A stretch of DNA of 64,000 bases from Candidatus Cloacimonadota bacterium. GTDB taxonomy: Bacteria; Cloacimonadota; Cloacimonadia; Cloacimonadales; Cloacimonadaceae. A model generated the notes under the pieces. That model was not told the DNA's origin and made no database searches. It worked only from the letters and a program-made list of their open reading frames with translations. The stretch covers positions 34,721-98,720 of the forward strand of contig JAJBAW010000003.1 of NCBI GenBank assembly GCA_020532545.1, written 5' to 3'. A program made the translations under genes and the position numbers. Positions 20,269 to 29,220 of the stretch are shown here, in pieces (the stretch's first letter is position 1; each line of letters opens with the position of its first letter).

Positions 20269-20369
20269 TCTACAGATCCATGGGAAATCGTCAATCTATT
20301 TTCGCAAATTCTGTTTTTTGGATTATCTTTTAATTCGAGAATTAATATATACGTCCAAAGGAGATTGAA

Positions 20370-22457
20370 ATGAGCAATCAGTTGAATAAAACCAAGACTT
20401 TGATCTTGAACCGCGGCTCTGGCGAAGAGCTGAGGCAAGAGATACGTGAGTATTTTGACCAAACTTTTACCATAAATGAGAAGCTATACGAATTGCTGGC
20501 TGATGAAGCCGCCTTTTACCTGCGTCCGGATCCTCTGCGGCATCCCTTAATTTTCTACCTTGGGCACACCGCAGTTTTTTTCATAAATAAGTTCAATATC
20601 GCCGGCATCAGCCACCAGCGCATCAATCCTGAATATGAATCGATGTTTGCCGTGGGCGTGGATGAAATGAGCTGGGATGATCTGAATGAAGCACATTACG
20701 ATTGGCCGCCTGTGGCCCAGGTTTTGGAGTATCGTGCTCTGGTGCGCCAGCATGTGAATAAGCTCATCGACACCCTGCCTGCTCCTGAAGGCGGAGTTAC
20801 CTGGGACAGCCCCTGGTGGGCGATCATGATGGGCATCGAACATGAGCGTATTCATGTGGAAACCTCTTCGGTGCTCATCCGGCAATTGCCCCTCTACAAG
20901 GTGAAAGCCATGGATCACTGGAACCCCTGTCAGCACCATGGTGCAGCTCCTCCAAACGAGCTTTTGCCCGTGAAAGGTGGCACGATCATCCTGGGCAAAG
21001 ATTTCGCTGACCCCATCTATGGCTGGGATCTGGAATACGGCAAGCAACGCTTTGATGTACAAGATTTTGAAGCTTCCCGCTATCTGGTCTCCAATAGGGA
21101 ATTCCGTGAGTTCGTGGATGCTGGTGGCTATCACAAAGAGGAGTATTGGACTCCCGAAGGCTGGGCCTGGAAGAACTACGCGAAAGCAGAGCATCCCCGG
21201 TTTTGGTTCATCAATGAAAAGGGTGAGTATTGGCTGCGTTTGATCGCAGAGCGCATACTCATGCCCTGGAACCATCCTGCGGAAGTGAACTATCTGGAGG
21301 CCAAGGCCTTCTGCAATTGGAAAGCGAAGCTCACCGGCAAGAAAATCCGCATGCCTACCGAAGCGGAATGGCAGCTCTTCCGGGATAGAAATCTGGATAC
21401 CGATCAACCGTATTGGGCCAAGGCTCCGGGTAATATCAATCTGGAATATTGGACTTCGGCCTGTCCAGTAGACCGCTTTGCCTTCGGGGAGTTTTATGAT
21501 GTCATCGGCAACGTCTGGCAGTGGACAGAGACCCCGATTTCCGCCTTCCCAGGCTTCAAAACGCATCCCTATTACGATGATTTCAGCGTTCCCACCTTCG
21601 ATACACGTCACAATATCATCAAAGGTGGCAGCTTCATCTCCACCGGCAATGAGGCCACCCGCCATGCGCGTTATGCCTTCCGCCGGCATTTCTACCAACA
21701 CGCAGGCTTTCGCTATATCAGCAGTGAAGCCGAACTGAAAGTAGAGGACAATCTCTATGAAGACAATCCCGATGTGGTGACCTGGTGCGATCTGGATTGG
21801 GAGAGCGACTTTGCCGTAGATCTGCTCAAAACCATCCAGGAATCCGGGATCGAGCTCAGCGGGAAACACGCCCTTAATATGGGCTGCAAAACCGGACGGC
21901 TCAGCTTCGAGCTTGCCAAAACTTTTGAAAAAGTCACCGGTTTGGACTTTACTACCCGCATCATCCAGATGGCTGTGAAGATGAAGGAATCAGGCTTCAT
22001 TCGCTATACGCAAAAGGATGAGGGAGAGATCATTCAGACCAAAGAACAGAGTCTGGCAGAGAAGAAGCTGGAACATCTGGCTGAAAAAGTAGAATTCTGG
22101 CAGGCCGATGCCTCCAATCTGCTCACGAAATTCACCGGTTATGATGCTGTGTTTGCGGTCAATACCCTGGAAGAAGCCTTCGATCCTGAGGCCTTTTTGA
22201 AGACGATTCCTCAGCGCATGAACCCAGGTGGCATCCTGATCATAGCGGATAGCTATCTCTGGAAGACCAAGAATCCTCCTGCCGGTATTCGCAAAGACGG
22301 CGAGCCCTATCGCGGCCTGGATTGGCTGAAGGATGCGCTGCACAAGGACTTTGAACAAATCGGCGAACCCTGTGAAATCAGGCAGGATATCCGCCAAAGT
22401 AAACGCCTGAATGAAAGCAGGTTGCTCGAAATCACCTTCTGGAAAAAGAAGGATTGA
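20370..22457 (+). CDS. ovoA: 5-histidylcysteine sulfoxide synthase / mercaptohistidine N-methyltransferase
   Basis: Bifunctional enzyme of ovothiol A synthesis: a non-heme iron sulfoxide synthase joins cysteine to the histidine C5, and the C-terminal domain later methylates the imidazole. Residues ~30-180 form the DinB-like domain with three expected iron ligands, His66 in YLGHTA and His158/His162 in EHERIHVE. Residues ~190-460 are the SUMF1/FGE-like domain (RMPTEAEW, IGNVWQWTE, GGSFISTGNEATRHARYAFRRH). Residues ~500-695 are the methyltransferase (ALNMGCKTGRLSFELA, GLDFT, DAVFAVNTLEEA). The 695-residue length and the whole domain order match OvoA rather than EgtB, which lacks the C-terminal methylase. 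ATG 20370 has AAAGGAG ahead. The reaction known for this family uses O2, notable if the host is an anaerobe. Confidence 0.93.
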   Translation: MSNQLNKTKTLILNRGSGEELRQEIREYFDQTFTINEKLYELLADEAAFYLRPDPLRHPLIFYLGHTAVFFINKFNIAGISHQRINPEYESMFAVGVDEMSWDDLNEAHYDWPPVAQVLEYRALVRQHVNKLIDTLPAPEGGVTWDSPWWAIMMGIEHERIHVETSSVLIRQLPLYKVKAMDHWNPCQHHGAAPPNELLPVKGGTIILGKDFADPIYGWDLEYGKQRFDVQDFEASRYLVSNREFREFVDAGGYHKEEYWTPEGWAWKNYAKAEHPRFWFINEKGEYWLRLIAERILMPWNHPAEVNYLEAKAFCNWKAKLTGKKIRMPTEAEWQLFRDRNLDTDQPYWAKAPGNINLEYWTSACPVDRFAFGEFYDVIGNVWQWTETPISAFPGFKTHPYYDDFSVPTFDTRHNIIKGGSFISTGNEATRHARYAFRRHFYQHAGFRYISSEAELKVEDNLYEDNPDVVTWCDLDWESDFAVDLLKTIQESGIELSGKHALNMGCKTGRLSFELAKTFEKVTGLDFTTRIIQMAVKMKESGFIRYTQKDEGEIIQTKEQSLAEKKLEHLAEKVEFWQADASNLLTKFTGYDAVFAVNTLEEAFDPEAFLKTIPQRMNPGGILIIADSYLWKTKNPPAGIRKDGEPYRGLDWLKDALHKDFEQIGEPCEIRQDIRQSKRLNESRLLEITFWKKKD

Positions 22458-22590
22458 TCCGCAGATAATAAACAGGCCAGATTGGCCTTGACAAAAATAG
22501 CTGGATTGGCACATTCGTGACATTGACTCACGGATGTGCCCCAACTACTCAGGGTCTAAAGCTCAAAAACATTATCAAGGAAGGAATCAG

Positions 22591-23649
22591 ATGGCAGATA
22601 GCTCCAAAGAACTGCGTTGGATACGCATCTTACTCACCATTATCGCAATACCGGTAGTGGTCATTATTTTCAGGACTTTAAAGTCCATATTTATCCCCTT
22701 GGTCTTTGCCGTTTTCCTCAGCTTCGTCTTTGCTCCCTTAAATAAGTTCCTGCGCAAGAAAAACGTGCACATTAGCTTGGTAATGGCTATCATGTTGGTG
22801 ATTATCGTGCTTTTGATGGTCTCATCCACCATGCTGCTCACGGCGGCGACCAATTCACTGGTTACCGGATTTCCTCGCTATCAGGTCAATCTCATGCTGC
22901 GTATGCAGAATTGGGTGGGCAGGTTCTCCGAGATTTCGGATAGATTTGCCCTCACTATTGAGCGTTATCCCCAATTTGACATCAGCCAAATGCTTTCTAC
23001 GGGTAGCTTCTCGATCTCCAAAGCGATCTCAAACGTCGCTACCACCACCATGGGAGTGGGTTGGAATTTCATGCTGATTATGATCTTTCTGATGTTTATC
23101 GTGGCTCAGGATGGGCGCCTCATCACGAAGCTCAAGGATGTGCTGAAACCTGATGATCAACAGCGTACTATCAGTGCCATGCGCAATATTCAAAGCCAGA
23201 TCCAGAAATACCTGCTTACCAAAACCGTGATCAGCCTTAGCACCGCCGTGGTGGGAATGATCCTGATGCTGCTCTTCGGGGTGGATTTTGTCCTGGTCTG
23301 TGGTATCCTGCTCTTTGTGCTGAATTTCATCCCCAATATTGGCAGCATCATCGCCAGTGGAGTGCCGGTTTTGATTAGTTTTTTACAAAGCGGGCTGGAT
23401 TTCAGGACCATCGTTTTTGGCCTCTTGATCATAGGCACACAGATGCTTTTCGGCAATATCATCGAGCCCAAAATGCAGGGGTCCAGGCTGAATCTAAGCC
23501 CGATCATGGTCCTGGTATCCTTGATCTTTTGGGGCTGGGTCTGGGGCATAGTGGGCATGGTACTGGCTGTGCCGATCACCTCTGCCATCAATATCATGCT
23601 GATCCAGCTCGATGAGAAGAACCTGATTTCGGCGATTATTAGCTCTTAA
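22591..23649 (+). CDS. AI-2E family (PerM/YdiK-like) membrane permease
   Basis: Polytopic inner-membrane protein of the AI-2E exporter family (UPF0118), 352 residues from ATG 22591, chosen because AAGGAAGGA precedes it; an in-frame upstream extension from 22534 is unlikely. About seven to eight membrane segments: two N-terminal (IPVVVIIFRTL; FIPLVFAVFLSFVFAPL), one after residue 60, and a C-terminal group from ~190. Family hallmarks: LKPDDQQRT, the long soluble loop after segment 3, and the C-terminal FIPNIGSIIASGVPVLI and GNIIEPKMQGSRLNLSPIMVLVSLIFWGWVWGIVG. Members have been linked to AI-2, Na+/H+ exchange and other solutes, so the substrate is open. A TTGACA at 22488-22493 may be a -35 element. 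Confidence 0.9.
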   Translation: MADSSKELRWIRILLTIIAIPVVVIIFRTLKSIFIPLVFAVFLSFVFAPLNKFLRKKNVHISLVMAIMLVIIVLLMVSSTMLLTAATNSLVTGFPRYQVNLMLRMQNWVGRFSEISDRFALTIERYPQFDISQMLSTGSFSISKAISNVATTTMGVGWNFMLIMIFLMFIVAQDGRLITKLKDVLKPDDQQRTISAMRNIQSQIQKYLLTKTVISLSTAVVGMILMLLFGVDFVLVCGILLFVLNFIPNIGSIIASGVPVLISFLQSGLDFRTIVFGLLIIGTQMLFGNIIEPKMQGSRLNLSPIMVLVSLIFWGWVWGIVGMVLAVPITSAINIMLIQLDEKNLISAIISS

Positions 23650-24093
23650 ACTCAGAAAAGTCGCGCGCAGATCTCGCAGATTCCGCAGATTGTTGGGTAA
23701 AAGGGGCTGGATTTGCGCGTTGCTGGATTGGCGGGGTGCTGGATTGGATGCGTCTCGCGTCCACTAAGGCTGGAGGCCTTGATAGTAAGGGTCTCTCACA
23801 GATCACACAGATTCCGCAGATTGTTGGGTAAAAGGGGCTGGATTGGCGGGGTGCTGGATTGGCGGGGTGCTGGATTGGATGCGTCTCGCGTCCACTAAGG
23901 CTGGAGGCCTTGATAGTAAGGGTCTCTCACAGATCACACAGATTCCGCAGATTATTAGAAAAGAGCTGGACATTGTGTCCAGCTCTGCGTTAAAACGCTA
24001 AAACGCTAAAACGTTAAAACGTTAAAACGTTAAAACGCTAAAACGCTAAAACGTTAAAACGTTAAAACGTTAAAACGCTAAAACGTTAAAACG
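23650..24093. repeat. ~131 bp imperfect repeats with hairpins, then octamer array
   Basis: Non-coding. A unit running from TTCCGCAGATTGTTGGGTAA (first at about 23681) through GGCTGGATTGG and GGATGCG-TCT-CGCGTCC to GGGTCTCTCACAGATCAC is repeated with a 131 bp period, and a third partial copy starts near 23940. The hairpin copies are at 23746-23762 and 23877-23893. From 23991 an 8-bp array begins. Confidence 0.85.
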
Positions 24094-24098
24094 CTAAA
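23991..24098. repeat. 8-bp tandem array AAAACGYT
   Basis: About thirteen copies of AAAACGCT or AAAACGTT. On the coding strand of the adjacent gene the array reads TTTTAGCG/TTTTAACG, and the gene's own TTT-TAG ending is its first unit. Each unit contains a stop trinucleotide. Confidence 0.9.
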
Positions 24099-25677
24099 AA
24101 CTGAATTCCACTCCAAAGGCAAAAGATGTGATTCTCTCATTCTTGCCACGAATCTTCCCATCACCATTGGCATCTGTGTAGATCTCGCTATAGCGTCCCA
24201 CCAAATCCGTATTCCCGGAAAGGTTGTAACCCACTCTTCCGGAGACCGTGGAATTGTTGCTGGGAAGGTTGCGGAAGCTGATATAGGGCGCATGAACCTG
24301 GCTGTAGAGAATGCTGGCTTCTTTGAGCTTGGGCAGCACTACGGGATGCACGGTGGCACTGGCCCAGAGCGATTTCCCCGTACTCATATCCTTGCCATAC
24401 ATGTCCTGGTAGGCCACTTTGATGTTACCAATATTCAGGATATTGGCACGCAGATAGCCAAACCAACCCACAGAACTGCGGGCTGTCTTGAGCAAATCCT
24501 CTTTGGTGGCCAGGCCGTAGATCGTCCTGCCATCAGCCTGGGTAATGGAAACCGAGGCGCGCTTTTCCTCATAAAGACGGTCAAAATAGCCCGGCAGGAA
24601 TTCATCGGAGAAACTGCGCATCTCCAGCTTGGCATCAAAGATGAAGAATTTACTGGAAAAACCGGGGAAGATGATGCCCTTGCCATACTTATTAATCATG
24701 GCATATTCGCCATAGTGGTCCAGGGTAAAGACCGGGCTTTCCACCAAAGGCAAGAGATAATCCACGCTATACACGGTGATATCTCTCCGACCGCTGTAAA
24801 CCAGCGCCGAATCCTGCACCACTATCGTATTGAAATCTGCCAGGTCTGCACCGACTAAAATATTGGGATAGTGCTCTGCCACCCAGGGATTTATGTCCGG
24901 GTGATCGATGAGGCCGGTGCCGTTGATGTCGCTATCCATATTATCCGGAATGCCATCGCCATCGGTATCCAGCCAGGAGTAGGGGTCGCTCGGGAATTTA
25001 TCATAGATATCCGGCACCCCGTCGTTGTCACTATCGGGATATTTACCGTACTGATTGCGGTCCATACCGATGTTTATGCCCAGCTTAAGATCTTCCAAGA
25101 CAGGGAAATGGGCATAGAGAAAGGGATTTGCATGCAGACGGGCTGCGATGACCTCGTTTTTGTGGATATTATGCGTAAAAACCTCAAATCCAGCTCCCGA
25201 AAAAGGTGTATTGATACCCATGTATCCACCAACGTTTTTCACCTCAGGATAGCGCAGGACATTGGAATATTGGTCAAAGATAAGCCCATGCCCCAAGGTG
25301 TAGGCAGGGAGGCAGCCAATCTTGAAATAGAAAGGATCCCGCCGGTTTGCCCAACGGATAAAATAGATCTTATCCAGATAGCTCTGCCAGGAATCCCAGT
25401 CTTCCTTGCGCACATTGCCATCACCATCGATGAGAAAGTCTATATCCAGGCCAAAACCGAATTTCCCCAGATTGAGCTCAGGACGCAGCCGGACCTGGGA
25501 ATAGGTTTCACCATTGAGATTGATGGCTCCCACCATCCCGCTCATGCCATAGTTCAGAGCTTCGGAATCCTCATAGTCCTCATCGCTGGCAGGGTCTCCG
25601 GGAATCACCTGTTGGATTCCCTGTCCCCAGATCAGCATGGGCAAAAGCAGCAATACTGCCAAGTACCATTTTCGCAT
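24094..25677 (-). CDS. Outer-membrane beta-barrel protein with thrombospondin-type-3-like repeats
   Basis: A 527-residue exported protein. Signal peptide MRKWYLAVLLLLPMLIWGQG. Long beta-rich stretches with alternating hydrophobics, and a C-terminal strand FAFGVEFSF ending in Phe, as outer-membrane barrel proteins do. Near residues 213-250 are acidic calcium-binding motifs (DSDNDGVPDIYD, DTDGDGIPDNMD), the thrombospondin type 3 pattern, likely an extracellular or periplasmic insert. I cannot name the family or a ligand. A TTGACA (25727-25732, minus) and GGGAGG ribosome-binding site precede ATG 25677. The stop codon is the first unit of the 8-bp array downstream. Confidence 0.8.
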   Translation of the reverse strand: MRKWYLAVLLLLPMLIWGQGIQQVIPGDPASDEDYEDSEALNYGMSGMVGAINLNGETYSQVRLRPELNLGKFGFGLDIDFLIDGDGNVRKEDWDSWQSYLDKIYFIRWANRRDPFYFKIGCLPAYTLGHGLIFDQYSNVLRYPEVKNVGGYMGINTPFSGAGFEVFTHNIHKNEVIAARLHANPFLYAHFPVLEDLKLGINIGMDRNQYGKYPDSDNDGVPDIYDKFPSDPYSWLDTDGDGIPDNMDSDINGTGLIDHPDINPWVAEHYPNILVGADLADFNTIVVQDSALVYSGRRDITVYSVDYLLPLVESPVFTLDHYGEYAMINKYGKGIIFPGFSSKFFIFDAKLEMRSFSDEFLPGYFDRLYEEKRASVSITQADGRTIYGLATKEDLLKTARSSVGWFGYLRANILNIGNIKVAYQDMYGKDMSTGKSLWASATVHPVVLPKLKEASILYSQVHAPYISFRNLPSNNSTVSGRVGYNLSGNTDLVGRYSEIYTDANGDGKIRGKNERITSFAFGVEFSF

Positions 25678-25703
25678 ATTATCCTCCCTTTTGGATAGGG
25701 ATA

Positions 25704-25732
25704 TGTAAAAGCGCTTTCGCGTATTGTGTCAA
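25704..25732 (-). promoter_or_regulatory. Candidate promoter of the outer-membrane protein gene
   Basis: Minus-strand TTGACA (25727-25732), 17-bp spacer, TTTACA (25704-25709). The spacer holds a GCGAAAGCGC partial palindrome. The -10 match is only moderate. Confidence 0.4.
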
Positions 25733-25774
25733 GAAGATTCTGCCGGGACTCAGTGAAGAATGCATAATTTAAGG

Positions 25775-25812
25775 GGACACTGGAGCCCAAGATACTAAGG
25801 GCTCCAGTGTCC
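25775..25812 (-). terminator. Strong hairpin downstream of the SBBP gene
   Basis: A perfect 14-bp stem, GGACACTGGAGCCC (25775-25788) with GGGCTCCAGTGTCC (25799-25812) and a 10-nt loop. It lies about 90 bases after the SBBP gene stop on the minus strand. No U-run follows on either side, so it may be a 3' end hairpin rather than a classical intrinsic terminator. Confidence 0.55.
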
Positions 25813-25902
25813 TGTTGAAGGTTTTACACTTCGTCGTCTCACATTCCCGACTACAAATGGACTTACAGCTAGGCCTTGCGGGATAGAAGAAGCACAATTA
25901 CC

Positions 25903-27558
25903 TTAGTTTTTCACCGCGATGACCCGGTAAAACTTGCTGTCAGGATTCAGGGTTGTATCCGTGTATGAATATTGTATAGCTGTGAGGGTAACCAGGTCCG
26001 ACCAATCGCTGTTGTTCTCGCTGATCTCGATTTTATATGCGTCAGGGGTCAGGGGCTGGTTGTTCGTATCCTCAGTGACTGGATTCCAGCTAATAATCAC
26101 GTTAAGTCCGTTCCTTTGGATCAGCAGGTTTTGCGGGAATTTGGGAATTGGATTTGATCCCGATGAACCCAGCTTGGCCACGAAGATGTCCGATATTCCG
26201 TTGCTGTTCAGGGCATGCGTGCCGAAGGAGGAGGCGATTCCACCCCAATCTCCAAAACTACCGGTGAGATAGACAGAGCCAGAATTATCCACGGCGATGC
26301 TTTCGCATTCTTCACTATTGATGCCGCCGCCTCTTTGTGCCCAGAGCTAATTGCCTGAGCTATCCAGTTTTGCCACGAAGGCATCGCTCTGGCCGCTGCA
26401 AACCAGGGAAATAGTGCCAAAGGTGGAAGTATCTTCTTCAGACATTCCAAAATAACCGGCAAGATAGATATTGTTCGCGCTATCCACGGCTATATCCATG
26501 CTATGATCGCCACTTTCTCCTCCGGCTTGCTTGGCCCAGACCCAGTTGCCATCACTATCCAGCTTGGCAACGAAGATGTCCTCCATCCCTTCGCCAGTAA
26601 GCTCGAAGCTGCCAAAGCTGCTGTCGCCTCCACCCCAATCTCCAAAACTTCCGGTGAGATAGACGGAGCCGGCGCTATCCACAGCTATGCCTCTGCTATA
26701 ATCAGAGCTTAGTCCTCCGGCACCCTTTGCCCAGAGCCAACTGCCGGAGCTATTCAGCTTGGCTACGAAGATGTCAGTCCATCCGACGCTGGTCAGGGTA
26801 GTACTGCCGATTGAGATGATTCCTAGTTCCCAACCGCCAAAATAGCCAGTCAGATAGACATTACCGGTGCTATCTACAGCTATATCTTCGCCATAGGCTC
26901 CACATTCACCGCCTGCTCGTTTTGCCCAGAGCCAGTTGCCGTTGGTATCCAATTTTGCTATGAAGATGTCCGAGTTTCCGTCGCTGGTCAGTTGAATAGT
27001 GCCGAAGGTAGCTGTCCCTTGAAAACTACCGGTAAGATAAACGTTGGACAAATCATCCACGGTTATGCCCTCACCCGATTCAGGACCTGTTCCCCCGGCA
27101 CTCTTTGCCCAAAGCCAATTGCCATTGCTGTCCAGTTTGGCCACGAAGAGATCAGTCCATCCGTGGTTGGTTAGGGTGATGTTACCAAAGAGGGCTGTCT
27201 GCCAAAATCTACCAGTCACATAGACATTACCGTTGTTGTCCACGGCGATGTCCATGCCAAAATCTTCATCTGTCCCTCCGGCTCCTTTGGCCCAAAGCCA
27301 GTTGCCCTCTGGATCCAGTTTGGCTACGAAGATGTCACGATCTCCACTGCCGGCGCTGCTGATGGTGGTGCTGCCGAAGGTGACTGTTCCATCAAACCAA
27401 CCGGTCACATAAGTGTTGCCATTGTTGTCCACTGCTACGGCGTAGCCGTGATCATGATTTGTCCCGCCTGCACTCTGAGCCCAGAGCCAATCAGGGGTTT
27501 GTGCTACCACAATGCTCATGAACATAAGCATCAAGAATAGAATCGTGCATTTTTTCAT
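25903..27558 (-). pseudogene. Seven-repeat SBBP propeller protein interrupted by an in-frame TAG
   Basis: One 551-codon reading frame broken by a single TAG at 26347-26349. It encodes a signal peptide (MKKCTILFLMLMFMSIVVAQ), seven ~45-62 residue SBBP repeats of the type WLWAK-AGG...G--IAVD--GNVYLTGSF...FVAKLDSSGN, then an FN3-like C-terminal domain ending FYRVIAVKN. In every other repeat the residue after Gly-Asn or Gly-Ser is Trp; at the seventh repeat TGG has become TAG, followed in frame by LWAQRGGG. Frame is otherwise intact on both sides, so this is a point nonsense mutation, a sequencing error, or a read-through stop. Truncated product would be 403 residues with six repeats. Secreted propeller proteins of this kind are thought to bind ligands or partners; no function can be assigned. 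Confidence 0.85.
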
Positions 27559-27905
27559 AATAGGATCTCCGTTTGATGTAGATTTGTGGTGAAGAATTGC
27601 TGTGTAAACGCGAAGGTAGACCCTGCCTCTTCAGAGCGGCGGTAAATATGCTCTAAGCACTTGTTTGACAAAGAGTAGTCAAAACAATCATAAAAAGAGT
27701 CAACTTTCATAAAAACTCCTTTGGCTGTGGTCGATGGCGCTGAAAATATCCAGATTACGACCATTTTGCCAGTTTAGCTTTAGGCGGTCCCGAAGGCTCT
27801 AAAGCTATCTTGACTAAGCTTTTTGAGAAGCTGTAAAATGTCAAGATTAAAGTGAAGTTGGCATAGTGTCAGATCAATTTTATCAGATCGAAAAGCAAAA
27901 AGTCT
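27559..27905. other. Intergenic region upstream of the SBBP gene
   Basis: I see no convincing gene. Contains an 8-bp inverted repeat AGCTTTAG (27776-27783) / CTAAAGCT (27799-27806), which may be the 3' hairpin of the lipoprotein gene upstream. A 69-residue minus-strand frame overlapping the SBBP start lacks any family signature or signal peptide. Confidence 0.4.
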
Positions 27906-28508
27906 CTACAGTTCATTCTCAGCCAGGAAGGCATTTATCAGCATCAGTGCCTTGTTGTTTGCTTGATTGATGGAGTCTCCAATTACTATTTCGTCTTGTT
28001 CACCAGATGAGGTTACATCGGCACTAGTGCTAATGCGTTTGTGAGTCTCTTGTCCATCTTTTGTGAGAGTGAGTACCAAGGATAGCTTGGCGCTGCTGAG
28101 GTGATTGGACTCCACGTCGGCCAGGATATTGAGAGCTTGCATGCCGGCGGTGTCTGTGGGGTAGTATTCCACATAGAAATCGACCAATTTGATCTCCAGG
28201 GATATTGGCGAAGTCTCTGATATTTCCAGGAACTTGTTCTCGATATATTCTTTCAACATTGTACTCAGGGTGGCATTCTCATCACAGATATAGCTTTCAG
28301 ACTTTTTCCCGCTCTTATTCTTGCCATACAGGGGCAGTTTGGTGCCTGTTAAGTCTGTGGAGAACGTGTAGTTAATACCTTTTTGACTTGATGTTTTGAT
28401 GTTCATCAGCACATACTCATTAATACTGGTCTTCATGGGGATGTTTTGCGCACATCCAGTGCAGAGTAGGATCACGGCCAATAGAGTCAAGAGACTTAAG
28501 CTTTTCAT
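27906..28508 (-). CDS. Putative lipoprotein of unknown function
   Basis: A 200-residue predicted lipoprotein: MKSLSLLTLLAVILLCTGCAQ with lipobox CTGC (Cys 19). The mature region is mixed alpha/beta, with TMLKEYIENKFLEISE and ISLEIKLVDFYVEYYP, and a Ser/Thr-rich patch near residues 155-165. The layout, a short lipoprotein with a conserved 'basis' strand pattern, resembles YajG-like or LPS-assembly accessory lipoproteins only loosely; I do not claim a family. ATG 28508 has AAGGATG upstream. It is monocistronic on the minus strand. Confidence 0.75.
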   Translation of the reverse strand: MKSLSLLTLLAVILLCTGCAQNIPMKTSINEYVLMNIKTSSQKGINYTFSTDLTGTKLPLYGKNKSGKKSESYICDENATLSTMLKEYIENKFLEISETSPISLEIKLVDFYVEYYPTDTAGMQALNILADVESNHLSSAKLSLVLTLTKDGQETHKRISTSADVTSSGEQDEIVIGDSINQANNKALMLINAFLAENEL

Positions 28509-28848
28509 TGAGCATCCTTATCATTATTAAGGTTGAAGCTGCGCGGTTTCAGGCATAAAACTACAGCTCACTGGTCAAGGCTAATTTATTACCTGAGGGC
28601 TTCAAGGGGCACAAGCAGCCTTACACAATCTATGTTTTAATAAATATGATCAGGTTTCACTATATTTTCAATCGAATTATTCGTCAACATATTTATCGCT
28701 GCCGTGGCTGAGTACTTTTTGCTATCTTGCCAGACTGCTGGATTTATGGCGTTATGCCCAACGCCCCTACGAGCATTGCGCTATGATCGACGGAATGTTC
28801 TGGCTCTTATACTCAACGCCCGGGACATTGATTCGCTTTTAGCGCGTC

Positions 28849-28892
28849 TTCGACTCGAGATGACTCGAAGATCTGAGTCATCTCGAGTCGAA
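28849..28892. repeat. Perfect 18-bp inverted repeat
   Basis: TTCGACTCGAGATGACTC (28849-28866), an 8-nt spacer GAAGATCT, then its exact reverse complement (28875-28892). Flanking bases AGCGCGTC and AACGTGTTAA are shared with a decayed relative at about 1353-1410, so this is a dispersed palindromic element. Confidence 0.85.
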
Positions 28893-28990
28893 AACGTGTT
28901 AAACACAAGTTAAAGGCTAAAGCGAGGGCTAAGATATAGCAAGAATAGAGCTTTGACGGCTAAAAAGAGCTAGCTTTTATCTTGGGTAAA

Positions 28991-29049
28991 CTGACTATAT
29001 CTCTCAGATAGTCAGATAAGGGTTGACAAATATTACACGATCGTAAGAT
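28991..29049 (+). promoter_or_regulatory. Candidate operator and promoter for the TetR/efflux operon
   Basis: A perfect 8-bp inverted repeat CTGACTAT (28991-28998) / ATAGTCAG (29008-29015) with a 9-bp spacer lies just upstream of TTGACA (29023-29028). A TAAGAT 15 bp further on (29044-29049) could act as -10. TetR repressors bind such palindromes, so autoregulation through this site is plausible; nothing here proves it. Confidence 0.35.
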
Positions 29050-29220
29050 TGACACACAGGTTAGCTAAGGCAAGCCCAAACACAGACTCAACTGACTGTC
29101 CTGCGTCAAGATAAGAAAAACATAAGCCTATCCCGCTTGTGCTTTTTCTGCTTGATAAGCAGGGCACAGCGAATAAGAAAAAGAATTGCAGGAGTTAAAC
29201 AAGTAAAAGAGAATGTTATT

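Larger units (their letters stand above)
28509..29136. other. Intergenic region upstream of the efflux operon
   Basis: No gene recognised. It contains the 18-bp inverted repeat at 28849-28892, a possible operator at 28991-29015 and a possible promoter from 29023. Around 28740-28850 the sequence resembles degraded repeat material. Confidence 0.5.

Noticed and set aside
20370..22457. Reading this as EgtB (ergothioneine)
   Set aside because: The C-terminal SAM methylase and 695-residue length fit OvoA; EgtB lacks this domain.
27555..27764. 69-residue minus-strand frame overlapping the SBBP start
   Set aside because: No signal peptide, no family resemblance and weak start context; most likely chance.
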